NCBI GenBank assembly: GCA_029851415.1
Contig: CM056741.1
Coordinates: forward strand, 144,944,522 to 145,008,521
Direction: 5' to 3'
Source of the DNA: Eretmocerus hayati
Lineage: Eukaryota; Arthropoda; Insecta; Hymenoptera; Aphelinidae
Length of the DNA stretch: 64,000 nt
Below, one piece after another: positions 23,863 to 34,194 of this stretch. Made by a program: the position numbers and the translations under genes. The number at the start of each line of letters is the position of its first letter. Within the stretch, counting starts at the first letter, position 1. The notes under the pieces were generated by a model. That model made no database searches. It was not told where the DNA came from and worked only from the letters and a program-made list of their open reading frames with translations.

Positions 23863-23952
23863 AGATTTAGAGTTTTTTGGGGAAAAAATTGTCTGTATGG
23901 GCTGGGTTTCCCAAATGCAGATGCGCTATAATATTCCCAGGAAGGGTGGGTG

Positions 23953-24063
23953 CGTATCATCTCGAACGAGGCTATCGTATAATTACGATCGAACTTCACT
24001 CAGGTAAGTTCGTTTGATCGTGTAATTATACTTAAGCCTCGTTCTCGATGATAACGTACGTAG
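23953..24063. other. DIRS internal complementary region
   Basis: The first part (TATCATCTCGAACGAGGCTA onward) is the reverse complement of the left terminus 23681-23757. The second part (TTATACTTAAGCCTCGTTCT onward) is the reverse complement of the right terminus up to 29845. The two termini are thus fused back to back here, the feature that in DIRS elements templates end completion and circularisation. The fusion point also defines the element ends to within about two bases. Confidence 0.85.
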
Positions 24064-24112
24064 ATGTTCAGAGTGCAATTTTTTCCCCTTGTTTCGATTG
24101 ATTCCATCTGTA

Positions 24113-24209
24113 TTTTCCAATAAATACGGAGTTGAACCGGTTTACAAGCAAGTTATCTATATTTTCCAATAAATACAGAGTTGAACCAGTTTACAGGCAA
24201 GTTATCTCA
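24113..24209. repeat. Two tandem 49-bp units inside DIRS
   Basis: Two direct copies beginning TTTTCCAATAAATACGGAGT and TTTTCCAATAAATACAGAGT, differing at a few positions. They lie between the internal complementary region and the recombinase stop codon. The function is unknown. Read on the minus strand they would be in the 3' untranslated part of the element transcript. Confidence 0.8.
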
Positions 24210-24264
24210 TTTATCAACACTGTAAGAGCAACTGATAACACCTTTGTCTGGCTGTCAAGAATAA

Positions 24265-25206
24265 TTAGCCACTTTTTCGTTTCTTCTTTCCCAGTACTTT
24301 GGAGGCCACTGATTCGCCGGTGGCGGCAATGGGTCGTTTGTAGAAAATGTCGAACGTCTTTGATTTTTCGGACCAACCCGCTGCACGTTTTAAATCATTT
24401 ATGTCCAGACCTACCTCAGAGGCTGCAGATGCGGCTGCATGTCTAGCGCTGTATGCTGAGTAGTTCTTTATCCCAGATTTTGTCAGGACTGACTTAAGCC
24501 ATTTGCAGATCGTTTGTGACGTTGCAGCTTTATACGGTTTATTGGATGTTATGAACAAGTTAGTTGTGTTCTTTCTTATCGAAGATGTTTTTTCGATGTA
24601 TTTTTCGAGAGTCGCTGCAGCACACCACTCTGGAGTGTCACGGAAGGAAAGAATGATCAGCAATGGTTGTGCCCTTCCGGGTTTGGACGTTTTGATCAGC
24701 GCGGGTATTTTGATTTCGTAACCTGCAGAAGATTTCGATATGTTCTCCTAATTGATAAGTGCAAGCGTTTGAGGACGTTGGGCCGTTGCTAAGGCTAGTA
24801 GCATAGCTGTCTTCTCTGACAGTTCAAGCATCGTGAGTTGATCAAGCGGAAACAACTTTGCCATTTGGTCCAATACCTGGTCCGTGTTCCATATCTTTTC
24901 GTACCTTGGTTTTGGAGGCTTTGTCCTAAAAACCCCTTTGAAAAATCGCTTGAGATCTTCGTTGTCTGACAGTTTCTCGTCGTAGACTAAGGAGATGGCC
25001 GACCTCATCGAGTTGAGGGATCCGTAAGTTGAGCCTGAGTTGAATTTCTCGGTGAGGAACTTGATGATGTCGTTGACGGTTGCCGTGAATGGGCATATCT
25101 TTCTATTGTGACAGTAGTCCCAAAATTGTTTCCATGCTGAGCTATATTGTTTGAGAGTAGCAGGTGCTAGGGACGCGATGAAGATTTCTACTGACTCCGG
25201 TGGCAA
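24265..25206 (-). pseudogene. DIRS tyrosine recombinase, one in-frame stop
   Basis: It starts at 25206, overlapping the end of the RT frame by 19 bp. The N-terminal half has the SAM-like DNA-binding layout of phage-integrase-type enzymes (LAPATLKQYSSAWKQFWDYC). The catalytic half shows the first Arg in ATAQRPQTLALIN and, after an in-frame TAG at 24748-24750, the second box YSARHAAASAASEVG with R..H. Then comes AAGWS, and the nucleophile Tyr in FDIFYKRP near the C-terminus. About 313 codons including the stop. It ends in a basic KKKRKSG tail. The protein would recombine the circular DNA copy into the genome. The single stop (possibly CAG to TAG) is the only visible lesion, so read-through or a close functional relative is conceivable. 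Confidence 0.85.
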
Positions 25207-27271
25207 GCCTCTCCTGTCGTGCGCCTGTGCGATACAATCCCTGCCACTAGTGAAAGGTTTTGACTCCGTGGATGTGATCTGGAATTATATGTTAAGAGTT
25301 CAGGCGAGGGCTTGAAGACAAGAGGTCTGCTTTTCAGCATCGACATGAATAGTGGGTACCAAGGTTGTGTAGGCCATTCAGGTACAACGAGTATTCCTTC
25401 AGCTTTGTCAATAATTATTTTCCTCAATGTCTTGGGGATGAGGGAAAAAGGTGGGAATGCGTAGAAAAACCACTTATTCCATCGAAAGGTGAACGCATCG
25501 ATGAGCTGGGTACCTGGGTCTCGAAAACGAGCACAGTACTTTTGACATTTGTGATTCATCCGCGACGCGAATAAGTCGATTTTGGGTTGGCCGAGATGTT
25601 CTACTATTTCTTGGAAGCATGTCTCGTTCAACTCCCATTCCGTATCAACATTCGTAATCCTGGACTGTTCATCCGCTTCAACGTTATCTTCGGATGGGAT
25701 GTAAGAGGCGAAGAGGGTGATTTTTCGTCTGGCGCACCAGTTCCAGATGTCTCTTGCTATCTCATTGAGGTGCCACGCGTGAGTGCCACCCATATTGTTG
25801 ACATACGAGATGGCAGTTGAGTTGTCCAGTCTCAAGAGTATCTCACAGTCATATGAATTCGTAGCAAAGCATTTGAGCGCGAAGAAAGCAGCAGTTAGCT
25901 CTAAGTAATTGATGCTTCGTTGTCTTTCCTCGTTATTCCAAAAACCCCGAGTACTTTGCCCGTTACAGTAAGCTCCCCAACCGGTTAGGGATGCGTCTGA
26001 GAATATCTCTTTGTCAAATACATTCTTTCGGATCTTTCTTCGGGTTGACTTGAGTGCATTTTCCCACCAGATGAGGTCTTCCATCAGATAATCGTGGAGT
26101 GTCATACGTTTATCAAAGTCATCTCGGTTTAGTAATAGAGCATCATTTTTCGCAAATTCGAATCTTTTAAGGTGAATGAGGCCATACTCGACACCCGGGA
26201 CTGCTGCGACCAAGGACCCGATGAGATGAGCAAAATCACGGATGATGCAGCTGTTTTTCTTTTGAAATTTCACGACTAGTTTTTGGAGTCTTTCTCGTTT
26301 TTCCGGGGGCAGCTCGACCGTCATTTTCATCGAGTCAAGGATGAAGCCTAGAAATTGGCATCGTTTTCTTGGCTCCAGCTGACTTTTCTCGTAGTTTATT
26401 ATGAATCCGAGCATTTCCAAGAGTCGTATCGTCTCATGGATGTTGTTCAAGCATTCCTCATATGTGATACCGAAACAGATTATGTCGTCTAAGTAGATGC
26501 AAGATAACCATCCTTTCCGTCTGAGGTATGCAATGACTTTTTTCATAATTTTTGTGAAAATGAACGGGCTTAGTGAGAAACCAAATGGCAGGCATGTGAA
26601 TTCGTAGAGCTTATTTCGAAATTTGAACCGAAAAAATTTCCGGCTATTGGGATCTACTGGTACTAAGAAGTACGCGTCTTTGAGGTCCAAGTTAGCCATG
26701 TACATCCCCGGTGCTAACAGATTTGATGCGGTTTTCAAGTCTTCCATCTTGAAATGGGGCGCTTTGACAAATTTGTTGAATGATTCGAGATTGAGGATAA
26801 ATCGATAGCTACCGTCTTTCTTCGGTCTCAAGAAATATGATGAGAGGAATTGCAATTTATTCGATTTGCAGCGATTGACTGCTCCTTGACGTTCTAATTT
26901 CTCTATAGCGGTTTGATGATCTCGGATTTCTGAGGGCTTGAGTACTGGTTCTCGCGGTATTCTCGATTGTCGAATAGGTTTTGATGTACGGACCTCGTAC
27001 CTTCTGACAGCACTCAGGACGAACTCATCGTTTGTGATTTTCATCCATTCAGCTTCGAACTCTCGAAGCCTACCAGCAGTTGTGCTTACCTCTATCGTCT
27101 CTGATTGTCCCGCCGGCTCGATCTGCTGTTCTGATATCGGCTCTTGTTGTAGGTCGTTCTCGAGCGAGTCCTCGATGTGCTTCTGCCGCGCGCTTGCCCT
27201 TTGTACTTGTTGAACTTCCTCGGGGCGCGGGAGTTGTTGATACTCGAGGAACTCTTCCAGTTTTTTGCCTG
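25188..27271 (-). CDS. DIRS reverse transcriptase / RNase H polyprotein
   Basis: The frame is open from 27271. The first Met is at 27044 (618 residues), but the upstream open part overlaps the gag tail in another frame, as usual in DIRS, so frameshifted translation is possible. The order is: KPSEIRDHQTAIEKLE-type thumb/finger start, LDLKDAYFLVPVDP (first catalytic Asp), LPFGFSLSPFIFTKIM, then the polymerase box IYLDDI (YLDD). The RNase H domain follows with FSDASLTGWGAYC, LRLDNSTAISYVNN and YIPSEDNVEADEQSR, carrying the acidic residues. A DIRS-typical C-terminal segment (IDLFASRMNHKC...) comes last. No stop interrupts it. It copies element RNA to DNA. Confidence in family is high; activity is untested. 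Confidence 0.9.
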
Positions 27272-28026
27272 TGGTCTACTTTTCTTTCAAGGTTTCATCT
27301 GCTGACCTGCTTTTTCGATGCTTTTGGCCTCACTGAGTTTCTCGCTCAGCTTATCTCCGTACAAAAGTGAGCTTGGCTTGGTTTTTTGCAAGACATACCT
27401 CACACTTGGCTCAATGTTGGGGTTTATAGAGGATCTGCGCAGGTGAGAGCCTTTCTGGTGCAGGTCCGCAAGGATTTTACTAGCATCCCAGAGGTTGTCG
27501 ATGACACTTAGCCTATCTGCGTCGCCCCCTTTGTTTTCCAAGAGGAGGTTCAAGGACTGGCCGATAGCTGATAGGGCAACGGCGATCTTGTTTTGATTGT
27601 CTTCGGAGCCTTTGTCTTGTCGTACCTGATGATCAGCAAGGAAGCTGTCGACTTCAGGATTCAACTCTGGCGCTTTGAGGTTGCATGTGCCCTTGATAGG
27701 GTATTTTTCGAAGAGTTTGTCTCTTTCTTCCTTCTTGATACCTGATTCAAGCCAAGGTTACCATCGGTTACTAATATCTGGCAGTAGCGTCAGTACTTTG
27801 TTTGAGACCTTTGATGGATCTTCCCCTAGGATAGCCAGAACGTCTTCTCCGAGATCCACTTTTGGTTCGGCCTCAACCTGCTTTTCACCTGAAGAGAGAA
27901 TCGAAATGACCTTTAGAGATTGTGCGAAGGTGAATTCGTCAGGATTTTGATGTGGTCACGAGGCATCGCCGGGTTCTATTCGTAAATACCATGTTAGTCG
28001 ATTTGCCGGTTTGAGATATACAAAAT

Positions 28027-28197
28027 GGTTCATAGGAACCACGAGCTGATCGGATTCATAGGAATCCGCCGGACCGGTCATGCGATGAGCCCATCTGACT
28101 CATAGGAGTCGTCACATTCGGCATAACTTCGATCGTTGATTGGCCGGGCGTGATCGTTCACGGGTATCTTAGCACGTCTGCCAATTCATAGGAATTG
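28027..28197 (-). repeat. Four hairpins sharing the loop CCTATG
   Basis: In minus-strand sense: GGTT-CCTATG-AACC (28027-28040), CGGATT-CCTATG-AATCCG (28051-28068), GACT-CCTATG-AGTC (28097-28110) and CAATT-CCTATG-AATTG (28182-28197). The six-base loop is identical. The stems differ but remain fully complementary. Loop starts are spaced 26, 44 and 86 bases, each 2 modulo 3, so they do not share a reading frame. Confidence 0.75.
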
Positions 28198-28296
28198 TAT
28201 GTGTGCCGGCTCCAGGCTCAGCTTCTTGGGCCGTGATAGTACCTAGTCCTTGCAGGCAATAGTCGTCGCCGAAGTGGTGGATATAATATGAATATA

Positions 28297-29083
28297 CAGT
28301 ACCGTTCATAAGTTCTCGATGGTCGATCCCTCGATTACCCTGACTTGCAACAGCGATAAGTCGAATTCTATGCGTTGTGCGAAAATTTCACAAAGAGCAT
28401 CCTAAAGAGCAGAAAAAATACTAACTCTTACTGGGTTTGGATGATTTTTATCGAATATTTTTGAGCTTCCTACACGCTGATGAAAAAATAGAGAATCTAA
28501 AAATCTTTTACTTTCATTGAGACACCTGCAGTTTCAATGCGAATGAAGATACGGCAATTCTGAAAAAAACATCTTGTAGAGCAGAAAAAGTCCTATGCGT
28601 AGCCATTTTCTGATTAAATTTTACGTACCACGTGTGAGAATGTACGAACTGTCTAGATACCCAAAATGAGTGTTAATCACCGGAAACGACACAAAAAACG
28701 GTGAAAAACCATGATTTTGGGGATTTGGACAGCTCGCACATCTTCATACACGGTAGGTGAAGAATAATCAAAAAATGGTCACACATAGCATTTTTTCCAC
28801 TCTACAAGATGCTTTTCTCAAAATTGCCGTATCTTCATTCGCATTGAAACTGCAGGTGTCTCAATGAAAGTAAAAAATTTTAAGATTTTCTGTATTTCAT
28901 CAGCGTGTAGGACCTTCAAAAATATTTGATAGAAATCATCCAAACCCAGTAAAAGTTAGTATTTTTTCTGCTCTTTAAGATGCTTTTCTGAAAATTTCCG
29001 CACAATGCATAGAATTCGACTTATCGCTGTTGCAAGTCAGGGTAATCGAGGGATCGACCATCGAGAACTTATGAACGGTACTG
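28297..29083. mobile_element. Foldback Tc1/mariner-type MITE nested in DIRS
   Basis: A 787-bp element whose two halves are long inverted copies. The ends are CAGTACCGTTCATAAGTTCT and complement, flanked by TA (28295-28296 and 29084-29085). With the insert removed the target reads ATGAATATATTCAT, a perfect palindrome centred on TA. The arms remain nearly identical for over 300 bp. There is no reading frame. It disrupts the gag region. Confidence 0.8.
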
Positions 29084-29706
29084 TATATTCATGTAAGTGT
29101 ATACGAGCCACTGTCTGTTTGTTCGAATTGCCGTGATCTCAACCGCGTGTACATGGGCTGCTTAAAGCGAGCCCGGCTTTTTCTTTGTCAGGTTCTGGAG
29201 TCTTCGATCTTGATCGAGACTTGGGCGAAGTTTTTGATCGTGATCTGGATCGCGAAGAGCTCGTTGATGAGGAGCTTGAACCTCGTCCCCGACGATGCGT
29301 CCTCGTGTCGCTACGTGACGATGATCGAGAGCGTGATGAGGACGAAGTTGCGACTTGATAGTATTTGTCTCGAGACTTTTCGCGATGGCGTGACCTGCGA
29401 TGGTGGCGATGAGGTGATCTGCTGTGAGATGAGCGATGAGATGATACTGATGACCTTCTGCGACGTGGACGTCGGCTCCTAGATCGGTCGCGGTGTCCAG
29501 ATCTTCTCGAATGATTGCTCCGTCCGCGGTCTCGATCGTGCTTCTCTTTCTTCTTTAAAGCGGACTCGAGCCTCTCAATCCTAGCTAGGAGACTTTCCTC
29601 TTGCTTACGATTTCGTTCGGCACTCATTTTTGTTGTTTTTTCACTTTAGCACTTGACACTGATCGGGTGAACTTTCGATGTGGCGCGTGCCGCACAACGA
29701 AACGTT

Positions 29707-29845
29707 ATGAAGATGGCGGAGCAGAGGAGCACGCGCGGGCCGGGCTGCCGGCGTTTTTTCTCTCCCACTCTAAATGTTGTGGCGCCACCGCATCAGCGAA
29801 GCGGTACTACGTACGTTATCATCGAGAACGAGGCTTAAGTATAAT
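29707..29845. repeat. DIRS terminal inverted repeat, upstream (5') copy
   Basis: The inverted counterpart of 23723-23862. It ends CTTAAGTATAAT at 29845, the point where homology with the internal complementary region stops. It would contain the promoter for the minus-strand element transcript, inferred from position only. Confidence 0.85.
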
Positions 29846-30291
29846 CACTACAGATCGCTGTGATTAAACCTACATGTGACTTGTACTTCCAACAATTTGA
29901 ACTCCACGCATTGATCCCAAATTCCGCTGATGAATTTTCTCGCTTACCGATAAAATCTCCAGTGACAACGAGTTGTCGGCATTGTCTGACCGTACTCGGC
30001 TATTACTACTTGCCATCCGCTAAGCGTTCGAAACGGACCCAAATCCTGTACACAATCCATCTGCATGGTTGCATTGCCATCGCATCCTTCATCCTCGTCA
30101 AATTCCCATCTCCCACATTCATGAGACCATATACCCCATCACACTGATGAAGGAAGAAGGCGAGCAGTTTTACCTCACAGACTATCCCGGCACAGATGAA
30201 GATAGCGCTCAATCAACGACCGAACCCGGCTGTCCATGCAATCATGCATCAGGTAAAGTTGAACCCACACTGGGCTATCGTGCTGTTTCAG

Positions 30292-30504
30292 GGATCTGGA
30301 TTCTCAGCAAGGAGCCTGCAGCTTCAGCGGTTCGTCGTCGTCGTCCTCGGGCGGCGCGGCGACCGTCGTCATAGCCGGTCCATCGTCGCAGCCACTGTCT
30401 AGCTTGTCCGCGAGACGGTTCGCCGGTTGGCGTGCTCAGGGCATGAGGGGTCGCGAGCACTACATGAGCTGCCCCGTCAGGCAGCCCACCTCCATTGAGG
30501 AGAG
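30292..30504 (+). CDS. Internal exon of unidentified plus-strand gene (exon C)
   Basis: A 213-bp exon candidate between GCTGTTTCAG| and |GTGAAA. Phase: one base completing the codon from exon B (AG+G, Arg), 70 full codons, then AG carried to exon D. The sequence is DLDSQQGACSF, a Ser/Gly tract, AATVVIAGPSSQPLSSLSAR, then a basic RRFAGWRAQGMRGREHY and CPVRQPTSIEE. It is GC-rich relative to the flanks, as expected of an exon in this AT-rich window. No domain is recognised. Another frame at 30150-30251 followed by CAG|GTAAAG looks exon-like but does not join in phase. Confidence 0.65.
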
Positions 30505-31443
30505 GTGAAAGAACAACGGATTCCTGATCCTCCATCCAAAACTCCAGTGACCATAGCTTTAACAACACGCTTGATCTCGAGCAATGTCGATTTTTTTCTG
30601 TATCTTCCTACACTTTCCATTATTGTGATCTATATGTTTCGTTGTGTACCTATGTGTATGTTTTTATTTCTCTTGCGTCTCGTGTGATAATAATGTGCTG
30701 TCTCGCTAGGGCTGCTATATTGCTACTGCTGTTAGGTGCATTGGCTAGCCACAACGAGAGCAGGAGACATCAGAATAATCGATCTGGTACACTCTTTGTT
30801 CTCGTCTGTATGCAGCCTCATCCGCTATCGTATCATGCTCAGCGTTTTTTATTATAGCATTGCTCGAGCCTATTGTTTGATTGTTTCGGCATACGCCCAC
30901 GAGGCTTATCATAGCTATGTGTAATGTACGTGTCTCCTCACCGTGACCCCTGTTTTTTCACGATATTTCTATTTATTCGCGTCCCTTCACTCTCATTATG
31001 CAATTTATGGCCACTCAATATTGAAATATTAGCGACTCACTGTCAATTTCTGATTCTGTAAGTAAAATCCTAGGCTCGTAAGGGCCTGACAAGCACCGCC
31101 AAGAGTGTATAAGATGGATTTTATTAAACCGGAGGCCTTGCTTACCCCCCCCCCCTCCAAAAAAAGCTAATTAAGTTCTTGAAAGGCAAAATCGGGGTAT
31201 TGCTTGTTGTGTGGTTAGTTGGCGCAGTAGTTAAACCACGTACATATCATGATTCCTATGATAAAATAATATGTCGTTCAAAGCTCCATCCTTGTATGTT
31301 TGATAGTGTAAACTAGGGTGATCAAAACATCCAAACTCTTTCAAGACGAACTATCTCCCAAATTCAGAATGAGTTTCTTACAACTCTTTCCGTTGTTTTA
31401 CCAAATTGGGTGCGTCTAGAACTGCAAGCAATCGCGACACTGA

Positions 31444-31773
31444 CAAGGGGAACACCAGCCTTGTGGGTCCAGGATCTTGACGAAACTTTGGGAGTCCTCT
31501 TGTTTTGGTGAGAAATGGAGGTAGCTAGAAGGCTTTTGCCCACTCGACCTCCTATCCCGAGATACAGCTATGAACATTAGCATTGTCCATATAGGCCCAT
31601 ATTGAAATGACACATCAGATATATGTATTGGCAATGCTAATCTCCATTGCTGGATCTGGAAATGAAAAGTTCATTAGACCAAACCCTTTTGGGTACCTTC
31701 ATTTCTCACCAAAACAAGAAGATTCCCAAAGTTTCCTCAAGATCCAGGACCCGCAAGGTTGGTGCTCCCCTCA
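31444..31773. mobile_element. Harbinger-like MITE (group A), 330 bp
   Basis: A palindromic element from CAAGGGGAACACCAGCCTTG to its inverted copy ending GGTGCTCCCCTCA. It is flanked by TGA on both sides (31441-31443 and 31774-31776). It shares the AGAAATGGAGGTA and AGATATACTGACAATG-type interior with the copy at 63121. Confidence 0.8.
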
Positions 31774-33100
31774 TGAGAATAATCGCAATCTTGAACAAGG
31801 ACCATCGTGATTTTCATCATTAATCTTCAAATTCCAATATCAAACTCTGGACATTGCAATAAGTTGGACACTTTTCGAAGTGCTAATAGGGATTTTATAG
31901 GTAAAAATTTGGGGAACTTGAAAGCTCCACCAAGAATGAGTTTTGAACTGAGGGATAATATTGATCTGATTTTCAATACAAAATCTACTGTCGATAAAAA
32001 AAATCAGTCAGATTCAGTCAAGTCGTATAGGTTAGTATCGATCCTATATTTTACTTTGTCATCCAATTCCTGGGTCGTTTCAAATTCATCTGCGTAGAAT
32101 ATCTCATTTGAAGATTCGGATAGAACATTTGATCAAATCACGAAAAAATAGTGAGCAAAATCTTGGTTCCCACTACATTGAACCAACTCTGATCTCGAAT
32201 CAGTCTATTAGATTCTCAGTATCAATATCGTTGAGAAGGTCATTTTATTACGAGAATCTCAAGCAAAGATTAACATCATAAATTTTTGTTATATTTACCA
32301 TACCCATGAACGACACCGGTTCTTGTATACCGTTCTTTGAATCCCTGCTATTCCCAGACCAGTAATTTAGACTCTATTCATGATGAACGGATATATTCGG
32401 TTGATCTCGGCTGGTTTTCTCCAGATTTATTTATGGTTGATGCATTACATCATGAATCAAATAGATTTAAACAGGGATTCATGCTTCAGTTTCAAATTTG
32501 ATTTCCAGAGTGGACTTGGAATTGTGTTTTGTTCTTGATACGTTTCAAAATGCATCCAAAACTTAATTTTGGAATGCAAAGACATCCTACGCTGAAAATG
32601 CTAATGTATCATCAACAAAAGTATCAAAATCTGATAGTTATCCGAAGAATCACAATTGAATGCAGCAGATGAAGCCTCTTATAGAGTGGGAAGACATGCC
32701 AATAATAATAATCAAATGTATACCGGCACTGTGTATAGAGATTAATTTTTGAACGCAATAAATGTTACCATCTGTATTGTCTCTGCAATATTGGTGTAAA
32801 TCGTGATGCCAATTGTCTGTTACATTAAATCAGTCTTATTATAGCTGTCTTACATAGCACGCTTCTTCTTCAATGCCTTATCATTTGTGTGCCGCACGTC
32901 TTTAAATATGAGTAAGTAAGCTATTAAACATGACTAACATTAATATTACTCACAACTTGAGTTGACAAAATTGATTTTATTCCGAATATTTTTGGAATTA
33001 AGTATTCACAGGGATTCTCTAACAACCGTGCATTGAGTCAATTCTGTTCTGACTTTCCTTTCTTCGTATGTATCTTGCAGCCGACTTTGTGATTGACGGA

Positions 33101-33429
33101 CAAGGGGCGCCCACGAAGTGCGGGTCACCAAAGCTCACCAGACTTTTTTCACAGCCTTGTATTACCTAGAATATGAAGAATCCAGAGTAACTCCGTCAAA
33201 TGGGCCTCCTGTTCAAAGTTACAGCCCATGACATTAGCATTGCCCATATAGGCTCGTGTTGAAAAGTGATATATATAGATATACTGGCAACGCTAACGTT
33301 TTTGCTCGTAGCTCTGGACAGGAGGCCCATTTGACGGAGTTATTCTGGATTCTTCATGTTCTAGGTGGTACGAGACTGTGGAAAAAGTTTGGTGAGATTT
33401 GGTGACCCGCACTTCGTGGGTCCCCCTTG
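33101..33429. mobile_element. Harbinger-like MITE (group A, divergent), 329 bp
   Basis: The ends CAAGGGGCGCCCACGAAGTG and complement (GTGGGTCCCCCTTG). The flanks are GGA (33098-33100) and TGA (33430-33432), one mismatch. The interior arms share GAATCCAGAGTAACTCCGTC, and the centre contains ATATATAGATATACTGGC as in the other group A copies. Confidence 0.75.
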
Positions 33430-34194
33430 TGAGCCAGGATTATACGATGTCATTACAGATCAGAAATCCTTTTTCCCCCAAAAAATTCGTGAACGCTGTG
33501 TAAAGTAATGAATTATCAGTGGTTTTAATTTTCCAGACTCTGGCTTGTATTTTTGCGAATGATTCTTGTGTGCCTTCAGGAAAGTTCACTATCTTCACTC
33601 CCCCATCGATCTTACACTTGTATTAATTCATTCAAGCTTAGGGTGGAAAGAAGAAAACAGAACTAGGACAAGCAGAATTGAGTCATCTCGATGCCAAAAT
33701 TTTGGATCACATAGATGGACTGTGACATAATTTTGTTTAAACGCACTTTATGTATATTATGCAAAAGATTCGATCCGATGGATGAATGCTGGAAATGGCC
33801 GAGTCACGTTGGGAATCATTTTGGGGAAAATATTGATTTTTATTCAAGAGGATGAAGTGAGATTTTCTCATCTATTCATAAACTCTTGAGAATAATTCTC
33901 AGAGTCGAGCTCGCATTTTGACCGCCCACTTATATCCCTAGCTCTGAAAACAATGATTACATTCCCCAAGCAGGTATCCATGATCACGCAACATTCGCAC
34001 AACTTGAACTGCAGATCATAATTTCATTTCGTCAACTCAAGTTTTTCAGTAACAATTCTGAATAAAATCAAAACAAAACTAGTCCACCACGACAGCTTTT
34101 GTGCGTAGATCCGCAAGATATACTTCTAATCCTTTGTGAAAAAGAAATTTCGATTACCGAGTGAACGCAGAATTGGGTAATCCAGGTGTTGCAG

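Larger units (their letters stand above)
27092..29627 (-). pseudogene. DIRS gag-like ORF1, fragmented
   Basis: It starts at 29627 (AAAAATGAGTGCC context). Residues 1-162 are an Arg/Ser-dipeptide, His-rich domain resembling RS splicing-factor tails, up to a TGA at 29139. Further down, a frame at 27290-27955 (DEFTFAQSLKVISILS, then PWLESGIKKEERDKLFEKYP, then VRYVLQKTKPSSLLYG) has a TAA at 27758-27760. It follows a TGA at 27956-27958 and precedes a TGA at 27287-27289. After that, a basic R/S/N tail runs to the natural stop at 27092. The middle (about 27959-29138) contains frame shifts, four small hairpins and a 787-bp foldback insertion. I infer one original gag frame now broken; an original intron in the middle cannot be excluded. 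Confidence 0.65.
23681..29845 (-). mobile_element. DIRS-type tyrosine-recombinase retrotransposon, nearly complete
   Basis: A 6.2-kb element transcribed on the minus strand in the order gag, RT/RNase H, tyrosine recombinase, internal complementary region, terminal repeat. The ends are inverted repeats (23723-23862 against 29707-29845), the left one carrying about 42 extra outer bases. There is no integrase, protease or LTR and no obvious target duplication: joining the flanks gives AAAGATGAT|CACTACAG with only AT shared by the two ends. This is the standard DIRS design, which integrates through a circular intermediate and its recombinase. The RT frame is open; gag and the recombinase carry premature stops, and a foldback element sits in gag, so this copy is probably inactive on its own. 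It lies antisense in an intron. Confidence 0.9.
15898..30291 (+). other. Intron 2 of the plus-strand gene, filled with transposons
   Basis: A 14.4-kb interval holding a Tigger element (16726-19075), a stack of MITEs and TA-target elements (19413-22421), and a full-length DIRS retrotransposon (23681-29845). The Tigger transposase and all DIRS genes run antisense to the host gene. A small imperfect inverted repeat (GTCCGGATAAGCTTATCCGA against its complement) lies at 16466-16553. In 22425-23680 I see no feature except a lone pogo-like terminal sequence near 22443-22471. Confidence 0.5.
30505..34194 (+). other. Intron 3 of the plus-strand gene
   Basis: 3.7 kb holding two Harbinger-like MITEs (31444-31773 and 33101-33429). 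Nothing else in 30505-31440, 31777-33097 or 33433-34194 is supported; the open frame at 31807-32097 has no recognisable domain. Confidence 0.5.

Noticed and set aside
30150..30251. Exon-like frame ending in CAG|GTAAAG
   Set aside because: It does not join exon B or exon C in phase. It may be an unused or alternative exon.
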